Positions 1 through 9,214 of a stretch of DNA of 64,000 nucleotides are shown here, piece by piece. Below the pieces are notes generated by a model, which saw only the letters and a program-made list of their open reading frames with translations, was not told where the DNA came from and did not search any database. The number at the start of each line of letters is the position of its first letter. The stretch's first letter is position 1. Source of the DNA: MA-ANB-1 sp965216445 (GTDB lineage: Bacteria; Actinomycetota; Acidimicrobiia; Spongiisociales; ZC4RG35); contig OZ244166.1 of the NCBI GenBank assembly GCA_965216445.1, forward strand, positions 2,418,001 through 2,482,000, given 5' to 3'. The position numbers were made by a program, and so were the translations under genes.

Positions 1-166
1 GGTTTTCGCCGATTCGATCCTTCAGAAGCTGTGGCCCATAGAACGCCCTTTCCATCGGGAACTGCTGGTCGAGGAGCATCCCAATAAGGAGAGCCAGGTC
101 ATCTCCCGCCAAGAGAGCATTGGCTTCTTCGGAGTCAGTGAAGTTGAGGCGGTCGGGACGATTCAT
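1..166 (-). CDS. HhH-GPD-type base-excision repair glycosylase, N-terminal part (cut by window edge)
   Basis: Reading leftward from an ATG at 166, an open frame of 55 residues runs off the window. It begins MNRPDRLNFTDSEEAN and contains the segment LLIGMLLDQQFPMERAF, which I recognise as the N-terminal signature of the actinobacterial HhH-GPD family of base-excision DNA repair proteins. The catalytic HhH-GPD part would lie outside the window, so activity cannot be judged. It is transcribed away from the thiolase gene, with a 310-base spacer between them. The family call rests on this short segment only. Confidence 0.7.
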   Translation of the reverse strand, partial: MNRPDRLNFTDSEEANALLAGDDLALLIGMLLDQQFPMERAFYGPQLLKDRIGEN

Positions 167-476
167 CCGTTCAACCGTAGCCAACCATGTGAATTGGTCG
201 ACAAATGAAGCGTTCGGGCGGATCGTCAAAGATTGGTGCGGGGCAGTCCGGCAGGCACGAATGCAAGAGACTGCGGTATCCGTCGATCCGCAAACCTTGT
301 GCCTGCCATCCTGCGAGCCCCCTGGTCCAGATGGTGCCAACATACGCGTTGGCCCAATGAGCGATAATGGGTCGGCAGACCCTATTGCACGGTGCGTGTC
401 GGAAGACAAGGACTTCTGTGAAGATCTTTTGCGCAACGTCCGGGCAATAATCGACACAGATGATCGGAAGAGTGGC
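167..476. other. Intergenic spacer between divergent genes
   Basis: This spacer separates the leftward glycosylase gene from the rightward thiolase gene. The frame of the thiolase stays open through it back to 120, but the translated sequence has no thiolase character. A 9-base inverted repeat, GGCAGGCAC at 250-258 and GTGCCTGCC at 299-307, and a short GGGTC-ggca-GACCC hairpin near 368-381 are the only structures I see. Promoters for both genes should lie here but I cannot point to convincing -10/-35 pairs. Confidence 0.5.
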
Positions 477-1685
477 ATGACAGACGTTTTCATAGTCGAC
501 GGAGCCCGGACACCCATGGGACGGATAGGGGGTCAGTTGGCGCATGTCCGACCCGACGACTTGGCGGCACATTCGATCTCGAAACTTCTCGAACGCAATC
601 CTTCGGTGGACCCAGAGGCGATTGAGGACATTCAATGGGGAGCAGCCAACCAGGCAGGGGAAGACAACCGCAACGTCGCCCGAATGGCCGGCCTCCTTGC
701 CGGGCTTCCCATCGAAACCGCAGGTGTCACCGTCAACAGGCTCTGTGGCTCGGGGATGCAGGCACTGGTCTCTGCAACACACGCGTTACAGGGGGGTTGG
801 GGCGACGTGATGATCGCCGGGGGATCAGAATCCATGAGCCGGGCTCCCTACGTGATGTTGAAGGCAGACAGAAGCTTCAAGACCGGGGCTCCCCCGGTGG
901 CCGACACCGTGCTGGGATGGCGATTGGTCAACGAACGGATGGAAGAGCTCTATCCGCCGATAACACTCGGCATGACAGCCGAGAAAGTGGCTGCGAGGTA
1001 CCAGGTTTCCCGAGAAGACCAGGATGAGTTTGCCTTGGAGAGTCATCGAAGGGCAGTCGCAGCCCAGGAGTCCGGTCGTTTCAAAGATGAGATTGAACCG
1101 ATCGATGCGCCAAAGGACTCGAAACGAAGAGATTGGGGAACCGTCGTAAGTGACGAGGGCCCCCGAGCCGACACTTCGCTCGAAGCTCTCGCACGCCTCA
1201 AACCGGTGTTCAAGAACGACGGCACGGTTACCGCGGGGAACTCTTCGCCCATGAACGACGGCTCGGCCGCATTGCTGCTTGCCACCGAAGAAGGCGTGGA
1301 GCGGTACAGCCTGGAACCAATCGCCCGAGTCGTCAGCTCGGCCGCGGCCGGGGTGCATCCCGACTACATGGGCATCGGGCCAGTTCCCGCGAGCAGAAAG
1401 GCGCTCGACCGTGCCGGTATCTCAGTGGACGAGGTCGATCTCATTGAGCTGAACGAGGCGTTTGCATCACAAACGGTGGCGAGTATCCGTGAGCTGAATC
1501 TGGACACGGCCAAAGTAAACGTCAACGGCGGCGCCATCGCGCTCGGGCATCCGTTGGGTGCATCGGGAGCTCGCATCGTCGTCAGCCTCATTCACGAAAT
1601 GTCCCGGCGGGATTCCAGGTACGGATTGGCAACAATGTGTATCGGTGTTGGACAGGGGATCAGCGTGGTCGTAGAACGTGTCTGA
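477..1685 (+). CDS. Acetyl-CoA acetyltransferase (thiolase)
   Basis: A 402-residue thiolase that condenses or cleaves acyl-CoA/acetyl-CoA. The ATG at 477 gives MTDVFIVDGARTPMGR, the normal thiolase start, and the normal family length. The acylated Cys is Cys90 in NRLCGSGMQAL; the family motifs NEAFASQ, GGAIALGHPLGASGAR and the terminal CIGVGQG (second catalytic Cys) are intact. The stop overlaps the GTG start of the CoA-transferase gene by 8 bases, so the two are probably cotranslated. The acyl-CoA genes that follow suggest a role in fatty or branched acid breakdown; substrate length cannot be read from the sequence. Confidence 0.93.
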   Translation: MTDVFIVDGARTPMGRIGGQLAHVRPDDLAAHSISKLLERNPSVDPEAIEDIQWGAANQAGEDNRNVARMAGLLAGLPIETAGVTVNRLCGSGMQALVSATHALQGGWGDVMIAGGSESMSRAPYVMLKADRSFKTGAPPVADTVLGWRLVNERMEELYPPITLGMTAEKVAARYQVSREDQDEFALESHRRAVAAQESGRFKDEIEPIDAPKDSKRRDWGTVVSDEGPRADTSLEALARLKPVFKNDGTVTAGNSSPMNDGSAALLLATEEGVERYSLEPIARVVSSAAAGVHPDYMGIGPVPASRKALDRAGISVDEVDLIELNEAFASQTVASIRELNLDTAKVNVNGGAIALGHPLGASGARIVVSLIHEMSRRDSRYGLATMCIGVGQGISVVVERV

Positions 1686-2859
1686 AGGTCCCCTCCATGG
1701 CGTAACAGTCGTCGAATTCGGAAACCTGATCGCCGCCCCCTACGCCACGATGCTTCTGGCCGACATGGGGGCACGGGTAATCAAGGTAGAGCCACGATCC
1801 GGCGACCTCGGCCGCCAGTTCGGGCCCTTCCAAAACGGTGAGTCGGTCTTCTTCATGGCCGTCAACCGGGGCAAGGAATCCCTCGCCCTGGACACACGGG
1901 ACTGGGTTTCCAAACGAGTGCTGGACAACCTCGTCAAGAAGGCAGATGTTGTGGTGCAGAACCTTCGGCACGGTGCAATGGATCGTCTCGGACTTTCCGC
2001 AGAACGATGCCGAGAATTGAACGGCACCCTCATCTATGCGAACGTTTCCGCCTTCGGATCTGAGGGTCCGTATGCAGATAGGGCCGGAATCGATGTGATA
2101 TTCCAGGGAGAGTCGGGGATGATCTCGATTACCGGAGACGTCAAAGACGGTCCTCGCAAAACCGCCACGACCGTGGGGGATTATGTTGCCGGCACCAACG
2201 CCGCCTTCGCCATTGCAGCTGCGCTCGCCGAGTCTCCCCGGAGGGGGAGAACGATCGATATCTCCTTGCGTGATGGGGTCATGGCGATCCAGTCGGGGTG
2301 GAACGCCATCAACTTCACTCACGGGCAACAGCCGGAGAGGACGGGAACCGCGAGCCCATTTCTCGCACCCAACCAGGTATTCGAATCGGCTGATCGACCA
2401 TTCACCTTGGCCATTGTCTCCGACAGACACTTTCAGCTGATGTGTGAAGCGATGGACTGGCCTGACCTGTTCGACCGCTACCCGACGAACGAGTCGAGAA
2501 TGGACAATCTCAAGAGCCTTGCTCGTGCCCTGAAAAAGCGTTTCGTCGAGCGTCCAGCGGACTACTGGATCTCCCTCTTCTCAGACGCGGGATTGCCATG
2601 CGGTTTGGTTCTCTCCATCGACGAGGCCTTCGCAGACCCTCAGGCTCGTTACCACGAGATGCTTGTCGAGTTGGAGCATCCGAAGGCCGGGCTGGTGAAA
2701 ACGACGGGAACACCAATCAGGATCGACGGTGCTCCCGGCCGAAGCGATGGCTTACCACCAACCCTGGGAGCGGATACCCGCGGGTTGCTCATCGAACTGG
2801 GAGTCGATACGGATACAGTCGAGAAAATGCTGGAAGAGGGAAGGGCGATCGGCGAGTGA
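1678..2859 (+). CDS. Family III CoA-transferase (CaiB/BaiF type)
   Basis: A 393-residue protein with the family III CoA-transferase opening GVTVVEFGNLIAAPYATMLL and the following DMGARVIKVEPRSGD segment. The family moves CoA from a donor thioester to a carboxylic acid through an aspartyl-CoA intermediate; the likely catalytic Asp is in the AGIDVIFQ region near residue 138. The start is GTG at 1678, overlapping the thiolase stop, and the stop overlaps the next start at 2856. It sits second in a tightly packed run of acyl-CoA genes, so it probably activates an organic acid for that pathway. The substrate is unknown. Confidence 0.9.
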   Translation: MSEGPLHGVTVVEFGNLIAAPYATMLLADMGARVIKVEPRSGDLGRQFGPFQNGESVFFMAVNRGKESLALDTRDWVSKRVLDNLVKKADVVVQNLRHGAMDRLGLSAERCRELNGTLIYANVSAFGSEGPYADRAGIDVIFQGESGMISITGDVKDGPRKTATTVGDYVAGTNAAFAIAAALAESPRRGRTIDISLRDGVMAIQSGWNAINFTHGQQPERTGTASPFLAPNQVFESADRPFTLAIVSDRHFQLMCEAMDWPDLFDRYPTNESRMDNLKSLARALKKRFVERPADYWISLFSDAGLPCGLVLSIDEAFADPQARYHEMLVELEHPKAGLVKTTGTPIRIDGAPGRSDGLPPTLGADTRGLLIELGVDTDTVEKMLEEGRAIGE

Positions 2860-3293
2860 GCGGGACTTTCCGATTGCCAGCGGGAATCGAGCCAGAGCCG
2901 GGTGACCAGGATCTGCGGGAAGGTCTCGTGTTTTGGGCCGAGACCACTCAGCCGACCTTCGAACTCGCACTCGACGAACTGACAACGGCCTTCAACATGT
3001 CCAAAGAATCGGCCATCGCCGAACAGTCCTTCGTCTACATCGTCGGCAACGACGACCTTCTCGGAAGAAACGGTCCAATTGCTGCGATGGTTGCTGCAGG
3101 TCTCGTATCAGCCGCCCGCACTGCCGCACTGGAGGGCTCCCGCAAGGGATGGACCAGCAATGTCGTCGCCTACGACGACAAGGCCTCGCCGACAACGGTG
3201 GTCTCCCATGCAAAACGCTTGATCGAAGATGGGTCGGTGACCGGCGAGCTCATCCATATTGGGCCGGGCCATATCGGAAAGGCGCTGGCGTGA
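2856..3293 (+). CDS. Short SDR-like protein lacking the cofactor motif
   Basis: A 145-residue protein beginning at GTG 2856, overlapping the previous stop by 4 bases and the next GTG by 4 bases, so it is surely translated as part of this operon. I cannot assign it firmly. The second half resembles the C-terminal half of short-chain dehydrogenases: an AARTAALEGSRKGWTSNVVA stretch where SDRs have the helix and strand leading to the substrate loop, and an ending TGELIHIGPGHIGKALA like the usual TG-containing SDR tail. The TGxxxGIG nucleotide motif and the YxxxK pair are absent. It may be a non-catalytic partner of the SDR encoded immediately downstream. Confidence 0.7.
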   Translation: MSGTFRLPAGIEPEPGDQDLREGLVFWAETTQPTFELALDELTTAFNMSKESAIAEQSFVYIVGNDDLLGRNGPIAAMVAAGLVSAARTAALEGSRKGWTSNVVAYDDKASPTTVVSHAKRLIEDGSVTGELIHIGPGHIGKALA

Positions 3294-3988
3294 AAGGCGC
3301 CATTGTCGTCACGGGTGCCGCCAGAGGCATCGGCCGGACCATCGCCGAGAAACTGGTGCAAACCGGGCCATTTACGGTGGTGGGTGTCGACTTAGCCGCT
3401 GAACTCGCTCTATCCGAGGCGATCACGCCGGTGCAGGTGGACCTCACATCAACCGAAGGCATCGACGCTGTTGCCGAAACGGTGGCCAAGCTTGATGTCC
3501 CTCTCCTCGGGTTGGTGAACAACGCTGGCATCACACGTGACGCACGACTGATCAACATGACGGAGGAAGACTTCCGGTCTGTCCTCAGCGTCAATTTGGG
3601 TGCCGCGTATCAGCTGTCTGAGCGCATGGCACCACTTCTCGCGGAGGGCGGAGCCATTGTGAACATCGCATCGAGGGCCTACCTGGGGAACTTCGGTCAG
3701 TTCAACTACTCGATGTCCAAAGGTGGAGTGGTCGGGATGACCCGAGCCATGGCGATAAGTCTGGCTCCCAATGTAAGGGTGAATGCTGTGGCTCCTGGGC
3801 TAATCGCCACCGAGATGTCGATGGCAATACCCGAGGACATCCGGGACAAGATGGTTGAGGCGATTCCCCTGGACCGCATGGGCACCCCCGAGGAGATTGC
3901 CAACGCCGTGTGGTTCTTGCTGTCGCCCCTGTCGTCTTACATAACCGGACACGTTTTGGTTGTCGGCGGGGGACGCTCCCTCACCTAG
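3290..3988 (+). CDS. SDR-family 3-oxoacyl reductase (FabG-like)
   Basis: A 232-residue short-chain dehydrogenase. The Rossmann motif TGAARGIG is near residues 8-15, NNAG lies near residue 80, the catalytic Ser is in NIASRAY and the YxxxK pair is YSMSK. The C-terminus ends ITGHVLVVGGG as in FabG proteins. The GTG start at 3290 overlaps the stop of the SDR-like protein, placing them in one operon. FabG relatives reduce 3-oxoacyl thioesters or oxidise 3-hydroxyacyl thioesters with NAD(P)H; with thiolase and MaoC hydratase neighbours a role in acyl-CoA interconversion is likely. Length is typical. Confidence 0.9.
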   Translation: MKGAIVVTGAARGIGRTIAEKLVQTGPFTVVGVDLAAELALSEAITPVQVDLTSTEGIDAVAETVAKLDVPLLGLVNNAGITRDARLINMTEEDFRSVLSVNLGAAYQLSERMAPLLAEGGAIVNIASRAYLGNFGQFNYSMSKGGVVGMTRAMAISLAPNVRVNAVAPGLIATEMSMAIPEDIRDKMVEAIPLDRMGTPEEIANAVWFLLSPLSSYITGHVLVVGGGRSLT

Positions 3989-3997
3989 TCGTTCGGT

Positions 3998-4444
3998 CTA
4001 GTAGTAGTAGCGAGAGACTGTTTCGGCGACCATCGCCGGCTTCTCCTGGCCCTCGACCTCCATCGTCACAATGCGGTTGACCTGTATCCCTCCCGCGACC
4101 TCGCTGACCAAGCCCAACGTGACACTTGCTCTCAAGCGTGACCCAACTGGAACCGGTGCAGGGAATCGCACCTTCTCCAGTCCGTAATTGATGGCCATCT
4201 TCGGAGACCCGACGTCGAGCGGAACCTGACCAGCGAGAGGAACCGTTAGCGCAAGGGTGAGAAAGCCATGGGCGATTGTGCCGCCAAAAGGACCGGCCGC
4301 TGCCTTCTCCTCATCTATGTGGATCCACTGGTGGTCGTCGGTGGCATCAGCGAACTGGTTCACCCGCTCCTGGGTTATCTCGACCCAGTCCGATGCGCCC
4401 AACTCCTGACCCACTTTGCTGGTGAGGTTTTCGAGCAATTCCAT
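3998..4444 (-). CDS. MaoC-like (R)-specific enoyl-CoA hydratase
   Basis: A 148-residue single hot-dog domain protein of the MaoC/NodN group. The hydratase 2 signature is seen as FADATDDHQWIHIDEEKA followed by FGGTIAHGFLTL, with the Asp and His expected for water addition to 2-enoyl-CoA. It is transcribed leftward toward the end of the SDR gene (convergent, 9 bases apart). It fits the acyl-CoA metabolism of the surrounding genes, giving the (R)-3-hydroxyacyl intermediate that a FabG-like enzyme would use. Confidence 0.88.
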   Translation of the reverse strand: MELLENLTSKVGQELGASDWVEITQERVNQFADATDDHQWIHIDEEKAAAGPFGGTIAHGFLTLALTVPLAGQVPLDVGSPKMAINYGLEKVRFPAPVPVGSRLRASVTLGLVSEVAGGIQVNRIVTMEVEGQEKPAMVAETVSRYYY

Positions 4445-4500
4445 GATTCCGATTGTGCCATATATGCCCTACGGCCGGATCGGGACTAAGTTTGTCCACT

Positions 4501-4806
4501 ATGGCCAAAGAGACGAAGCTAATGGTCTGGATTGACCAGGACTTGTGCACCGGTGACGGTATCTGCGAAGAGATCACTCCTGACGTTTTTGTCGGGCGCG
4601 ATGACGGCCTCTGGGTTGTCAAAGAAGAGGCAAAATACTTCGACAACACCGTGGTGTTTGACGGTGAGCAGGCCCCCGATGGAGCCCGTGGCCTCGCCCG
4701 GGTTCCCGACGAGCTCGTCGAGGACACGATCGAATCGGCAGAAGAGTGTCCCGGTGAATGCATAATGATCGAGCCATACTCAGCCGACGCCGTTCACCAG
4801 GGTTAG
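4501..4806 (+). CDS. Ferredoxin, single-cluster type
   Basis: A small acidic protein of 101 residues from ATG 4501; an in-frame ATG at 4522 is also possible. It has CTGDGIC (C-x5-C) near residue 17 and a CPGEC element near residue 84, the spacing of actinobacterial [3Fe-4S]/[4Fe-4S] ferredoxins, with the region between filled by VFVGRDDGLWVV as in those proteins. Such ferredoxins commonly serve cytochrome P450 enzymes or dehydrogenases; no P450 is seen here. It stands alone between the MaoC gene (divergent) and the carboxylase beta subunit. Confidence 0.82.
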   Translation: MAKETKLMVWIDQDLCTGDGICEEITPDVFVGRDDGLWVVKEEAKYFDNTVVFDGEQAPDGARGLARVPDELVEDTIESAEECPGECIMIEPYSADAVHQG

Positions 4807-4839
4807 TCCACAGCACACAACGGCTACCCTCGCCAGGCA

Positions 4840-6438
4840 ATGCCAAGACTCGGATCGAATGTCGACCCCAAATCTGAAGAGTTCCTTGCCAATCGCGCAG
4901 AGATGGAGAGGATCCTCGCCGAATTCGAGGAGCTGAACCAGCAAGCCCTCCTCGGAGGCGGCGAGAAATACATCAAACGGCACCGTGACCGTGGAAAGTT
5001 GCTTGCCAGAGAGCGAATCGAGCTTCTCCTCGACAGGGATGCACCATTTCTCGAGCTTTCAACCCTCGCGGCTTGGGGAACCGACAAGAACCTCGGTGCC
5101 AACCTTGTGACCGGGATCGGTGTCGTGTCGGGAGTCGAGTGCGTGATCCTTGCCAATGACCCCACCAGCCAGGCCGGTTCTTTCAACCGCTACACCCTGG
5201 CCAAGAGCCTTCGGGCGATGGATATCGCCCGGGAGAACCGTTTACCCCTGATCAATCTCATCGAATCTGGTGGGGCCGATCTGCCCGACCAAGCTGCGGT
5301 ATTCCTGACCGGAGGCAAGTGGTTCCGAAACCTGACACAGCTCTCCAAGTTGGGAGTTCCCACCATCGCGATCGTATTTGGCTCGTCGACAGCCGGTGGA
5401 GCGTACTTCCCGGCGATGTGTGACTACTCGGTGATGGTCAAGGATCGGGCCAAGGTTTTCTTGGGTGGCCCGCCCCTGGTCAAGATGGCAACAGGAGAGG
5501 AATCGACGGATGAAGAACTGGGAGGAGCCGAAATGCACTCCCGAATCTCCGGGCTCTCCGACTACTTCGCCAACGATGAGTCCGAGGCCATTCGCATGGG
5601 TCGCGAAATTGTCTCCCACCTGAATTGGCGCAAAGCGGGTTACGGACCGACCAAAACCAACTCCGACCCGGTACACGACGCAGAGGAAATCCTCGGGATC
5701 ATTCCCAGGGATCTGAAGGTCCCGTTTGATCAGAAGGAGATCCTGGCTCGCACTCTCGACGGGTCAGAATTCGAGGAGTACAAGGCGCTGTACGGCACCT
5801 CCATTCTCACCGGGTGGGGTTCAGTACACGGCTATCCGGTGGGTGTCGTTGCCAACCAACAAGGCGTGATCTTCAGCGAAGAGGCCAAGAAGGCGACCGA
5901 GTTCATCATGTTGTGCAACCGCTATGACACACCCATCATCTTCAGCCACAACACCACCGGTTACATGGTCGGAAAGAAGTACGAACAGGAGGGGATCATC
6001 AAGGACGGGGCAAAGATGGTCAACGCCGTTGCGAACTCCGAAGTCCCCCACATCGCGCTGATGACAGGCGTTTCTTACGGTGCCGGCAACTATGGGATGT
6101 CGGGAAGATCTTTCGACCCCCGTTTCGTGTTTGGCTACCCGAACCACAAGGTGGCTGTGATGGGGCCGAAACAACTCGCAGGGGTGATGTCGATTATCGC
6201 CCAAGCCGCGGCCGAGTCGAGAGGAGTTCCTTTCGACGAGGAAGCCGACGCACAGCGACGAGCCGAGGTAGAAGAGCAGATCGAATACGAGGAGCAGGCC
6301 TACTTCTCAACAGCACGAGTGCGCGATGATGGTCTGATCGATCCTCGAGATACCCGAAATGTCCTGGGTATCGCTCTTTCCGCCATCCATTCGGCTCCCG
6401 TCAAGGGAACCGACACGTTTGGCGTCTTCCGGATGTAG
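4840..6438 (+). CDS. Acyl-CoA carboxylase, carboxyltransferase (beta) subunit
   Basis: A 532-residue carboxyltransferase of the AccD/PccB/MccB family. It moves the carboxyl group from carboxybiotin to an acyl-CoA. The N-half crotonase-like domain has GKLLARERIELLLD and the GSSTAGGAYFPAMCDYSVMV oxyanion region; the C-half has TGYMVG and GAGNYGMSGRSFDPRF. The GGAEMHSRISGLSDYFA stretch is closest to methylcrotonyl/geranyl-type subunits, though substrate cannot be fixed. Its biotin-bearing partner is encoded 0.8 kb downstream at 7271, separated by an opposite-strand gene, so the two probably form one complex. Confidence 0.93.
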   Translation: MPRLGSNVDPKSEEFLANRAEMERILAEFEELNQQALLGGGEKYIKRHRDRGKLLARERIELLLDRDAPFLELSTLAAWGTDKNLGANLVTGIGVVSGVECVILANDPTSQAGSFNRYTLAKSLRAMDIARENRLPLINLIESGGADLPDQAAVFLTGGKWFRNLTQLSKLGVPTIAIVFGSSTAGGAYFPAMCDYSVMVKDRAKVFLGGPPLVKMATGEESTDEELGGAEMHSRISGLSDYFANDESEAIRMGREIVSHLNWRKAGYGPTKTNSDPVHDAEEILGIIPRDLKVPFDQKEILARTLDGSEFEEYKALYGTSILTGWGSVHGYPVGVVANQQGVIFSEEAKKATEFIMLCNRYDTPIIFSHNTTGYMVGKKYEQEGIIKDGAKMVNAVANSEVPHIALMTGVSYGAGNYGMSGRSFDPRFVFGYPNHKVAVMGPKQLAGVMSIIAQAAAESRGVPFDEEADAQRRAEVEEQIEYEEQAYFSTARVRDDGLIDPRDTRNVLGIALSAIHSAPVKGTDTFGVFRM

Positions 6439-6443
6439 CGCCT

Positions 6444-7190
6444 CTAGCTACCGAACGATACGTCTACGTCGGTGTATCCGAGGCCAGTGAGGAACTTGGT
6501 GAGGACAACCGTTGCGTTTTCCTCAGCTTCAGCGAGGATTCCGTCGTCGAGTGCGCCTTGAACCAGCACGGTCTCAGCAACTCTTCGGGCTTCTCCCTCG
6601 AGTTGTGGATCACCCTTGGTGAATAGGCCTTTGTCCCGGTCGAGGACCTCAGTGGCCTCGTTGTCGACAGCCACATACTGGATTTCGGCTGGTGGCAACA
6701 CAACGCTCACGACTCCATCTTCGGAAACCGAGAAGTCACTGGCGGTGACACCAGAAATGTCGACTCCGGCGCCAATCCGGGCGACGGCGATCATGCGAAG
6801 GCTGTCTCCCCTCGCCCAAGCCAACCAGCCGGCGTCGGTGCCTTGCTCGACGATCGTGTACTCCACGACCTCAACCGTTGTCAGGCTCCCCAGATCCTGC
6901 ACCGAGCTGACAACAACCGGCCCAACATCCACAAAAGGCTCTGGCTCGAAAACTGCAGCAATGTCCGCAGGCGTCGGGATGGCATCGACAATGCCCCGAG
7001 CCGAATAGGCAACAAACGCTACGACCGCAAGGAGGATCGCAAGGAAGAATGCGCTGAGCGCAATGAGAACGCGAGAAGCCCGCTGACGTGGCTGCACAGC
7101 CGGAAGCGGCTGTGGATTAGTCGGGGGCGTTGTCAATTCTTCCGTGATTTCGGGCGTTTCCGTGCTGGTACGCCCCTTCATCATCGTCAT
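6444..7190 (-). CDS. DUF4230 membrane-anchored protein
   Basis: A 248-residue protein with a Pro/Thr-rich cytoplasmic tail of about 35 residues, one hydrophobic segment (VLIALSAFFLAILLAVVAF) and an extracytoplasmic domain resembling DUF4230. The domain has the usual order: a VVSSVQDLGSLTTVEVVEYT strand pair, a central VVLPPAEIQYVAVDNE and a terminal FLTGLGYTDVDVSF. The family function is unknown. It lies opposite in strand between the two carboxylase subunit genes, with stops 6 bases apart from the beta subunit and an 80-base divergent gap to the alpha subunit. Confidence 0.8.
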   Translation of the reverse strand: MTMMKGRTSTETPEITEELTTPPTNPQPLPAVQPRQRASRVLIALSAFFLAILLAVVAFVAYSARGIVDAIPTPADIAAVFEPEPFVDVGPVVVSSVQDLGSLTTVEVVEYTIVEQGTDAGWLAWARGDSLRMIAVARIGAGVDISGVTASDFSVSEDGVVSVVLPPAEIQYVAVDNEATEVLDRDKGLFTKGDPQLEGEARRVAETVLVQGALDDGILAEAEENATVVLTKFLTGLGYTDVDVSFGS

Positions 7191-7270
7191 TTGAAGGATC
7201 TCCTCACAAAGCTCTACTAATAAGACGCTGGGTTCTCACCGTTTAGTTCCCGCGGTAGCCTCAGTTTCTC

Positions 7271-9214
7271 ATGGTCACACGAGTACTGGTAGCAAATCGC
7301 GGGGAGATCGCCCGGCGCATCTTCCGGTCCTGCCACGCCATGGGGGTTGAAACAGTCGCAGTGTTCTCGGACACCGACAAAAGCGAACCCCATGCGTTGG
7401 AAGCGACTACAGGGGTTCATTTACCCGGATCCACAGCAGCCGAAACATATCTCAATCAGCAAGCACTTCTCTCGGCTGCCGCCGCGACCGGCGCCGACGG
7501 TGTCCATCCCGGGTACGGATTCCTCGCAGAGAATGCCGGGTTTGCGCAAGCCGTTGAGGAGGCAGGTCTCACCTGGATCGGCCCATCACCACACGCGATT
7601 TCCACCATGGGATCCAAACTTCGAGCCAAAGAGCTAATGGATAAGACAGGTGTCCCGACCCTGCCGTCGGTAGACCTCACCGGTCTATCTCCCACCGAAA
7701 TCAAGGCACACGCCGGCGAGATCGGGTACCCGGTCCTGATCAAAGCAAGTGCCGGTGGTGGGGGGAAGGGCATGAGAACGGTGGACACCGAGGAAGACCT
7801 CATCGCTGCCGTGGAAGGTGCGCAACGGGAAGCCGTAGGTGCGTTTGGCGATGGCACAGTCTTCGTCGAAAGACTCCTCACCAGGCCCAGACACATCGAG
7901 ATCCAAGTCTTTGGGGATAGTCACGGAAACGTTGTGTCCCTCTTTGAGAGGGAGTGCTCAATACAGAGGCGACACCAGAAGATCATCGAGGAAAGCCCCA
8001 GCCCGGTTCTCACGTCGGAGTTGAGAAAGGAAATGGGGCAGGCAGCGGTCGCAGCGGCAGAGTCTGTGGGCTATGTCGGCGCCGGGACCGTGGAGTTTCT
8101 ATTCCAGGACGACGAGTTCTATTTCCTCGAGATGAACACGCGTCTGCAGGTAGAACATCCTGTCACCGAATTCGTGACCGGACTCGACCTGGTCGAGCTA
8201 CAGATTCAGGTTGCCAACGGAGATCCGTTGCCGCCTGCAGTCTTGGAGGCCACACAATCCGGTCACGCCATCGAAGCACGACTCTATGCCGAAGACCCTT
8301 CCAACGGGTTTCTGCCAGTCACCGGCAAGGTCCACAACTTCGCGTTCCCGACGGGGCAGAACCTCCGCGTCGACTCTGGAGTCGAGGCCGGTTCGACGGT
8401 CTCGGTCCATTTCGATCCGATGCTCGCCAAGGTGATAAGCCACGGCTCGACGCGAGCCGAGGCCGCAGCCACACTTTCTGATGCCCTGCGCTCGGCACAA
8501 GTGCATTCCGCACAAACCAATCGGGACCTTCTCGTGCGAATTCTCGAGCATCCGGAGTTTGCCAGCGGCCAGACCGACACCGGCTTCATCGATCGCATCG
8601 GGCTCAGCAACCTGGCGGCACCGCTGCTTGCCCAGAGCGATCGACCGATCTATGCCCTGGCCGTCGTCTTGGCCGACCATGCTCAACGTCGGCCCGACGG
8701 CGGACTCCCCAGTGGGTTCCGCAATGTTGGGTCCGGTATCCAACAATTCGAGCTGAGACACGCTGATGGCGTGATTCCGGTCAGCTACCGGTACAGCCGC
8801 TCCGGCGACCTGGAACTACCCCATTTCGAAAACGCCGAAGTCCTATCAATGGCTCCTGACCGGGTCGTAATCGCAGAGGCTGAAAGGACGCACGAGATTG
8901 ACGTAGCGCGATACGGCCAACTCCGATTCGCATCATCCAGCCTGGGTTCTGTGCGTTTCGAGGCGGTCCCGAGGTTCCCGGATGCATCCGAAAATGAGAT
9001 GCCGGGGAGCCTGCATGCACCGATGCCCGGCAAGATCATCCGCCTGGAGGTGGCTGACGGCGACAACGTAGACAACGGAGCACCGTTGGTGGTTCTCGAG
9101 GCGATGAAGATGGAACACACGTTGCGAGCACCACATTCGGGCAAGGTGACCGAGATCAGGGTCGGAGTTGGAGATCAAGTCGAGGCACACGAGGTGCTCG
9201 TCAGGGTCGAGTGA
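7271..9214 (+). CDS. Acyl-CoA carboxylase biotin carboxylase/carrier (alpha) subunit
   Basis: A 647-residue fusion of biotin carboxylase and biotin carrier domains. Residues 1-450 carry VLVANRGEIARRIFR, the ATP-grasp glycine loop SAGGGGKGMR, the FLEMNTRLQVEHPVTE active-site stretch and the BC C-terminal domain. A less conserved linker follows, and the last 75 residues are the carrier with EAMKMEH, biotinylated Lys near residue 613. It carboxylates biotin with ATP and bicarbonate for the partner encoded at 4840. Length is typical of AccA/MccA proteins. Its stop codon directly abuts the stop of the convergent aminotransferase-fold gene. Confidence 0.94.
   Translation: MVTRVLVANRGEIARRIFRSCHAMGVETVAVFSDTDKSEPHALEATTGVHLPGSTAAETYLNQQALLSAAAATGADGVHPGYGFLAENAGFAQAVEEAGLTWIGPSPHAISTMGSKLRAKELMDKTGVPTLPSVDLTGLSPTEIKAHAGEIGYPVLIKASAGGGGKGMRTVDTEEDLIAAVEGAQREAVGAFGDGTVFVERLLTRPRHIEIQVFGDSHGNVVSLFERECSIQRRHQKIIEESPSPVLTSELRKEMGQAAVAAAESVGYVGAGTVEFLFQDDEFYFLEMNTRLQVEHPVTEFVTGLDLVELQIQVANGDPLPPAVLEATQSGHAIEARLYAEDPSNGFLPVTGKVHNFAFPTGQNLRVDSGVEAGSTVSVHFDPMLAKVISHGSTRAEAAATLSDALRSAQVHSAQTNRDLLVRILEHPEFASGQTDTGFIDRIGLSNLAAPLLAQSDRPIYALAVVLADHAQRRPDGGLPSGFRNVGSGIQQFELRHADGVIPVSYRYSRSGDLELPHFENAEVLSMAPDRVVIAEAERTHEIDVARYGQLRFASSSLGSVRFEAVPRFPDASENEMPGSLHAPMPGKIIRLEVADGDNVDNGAPLVVLEAMKMEHTLRAPHSGKVTEIRVGVGDQVEAHEVLVRVE

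Noticed and set aside
120..476. In-frame extension upstream of the thiolase
   Set aside because: The extra 119 residues have no thiolase or other family likeness, the ATG at 477 gives the standard thiolase N-terminus and length, and the divergent glycosylase gene uses part of this DNA.
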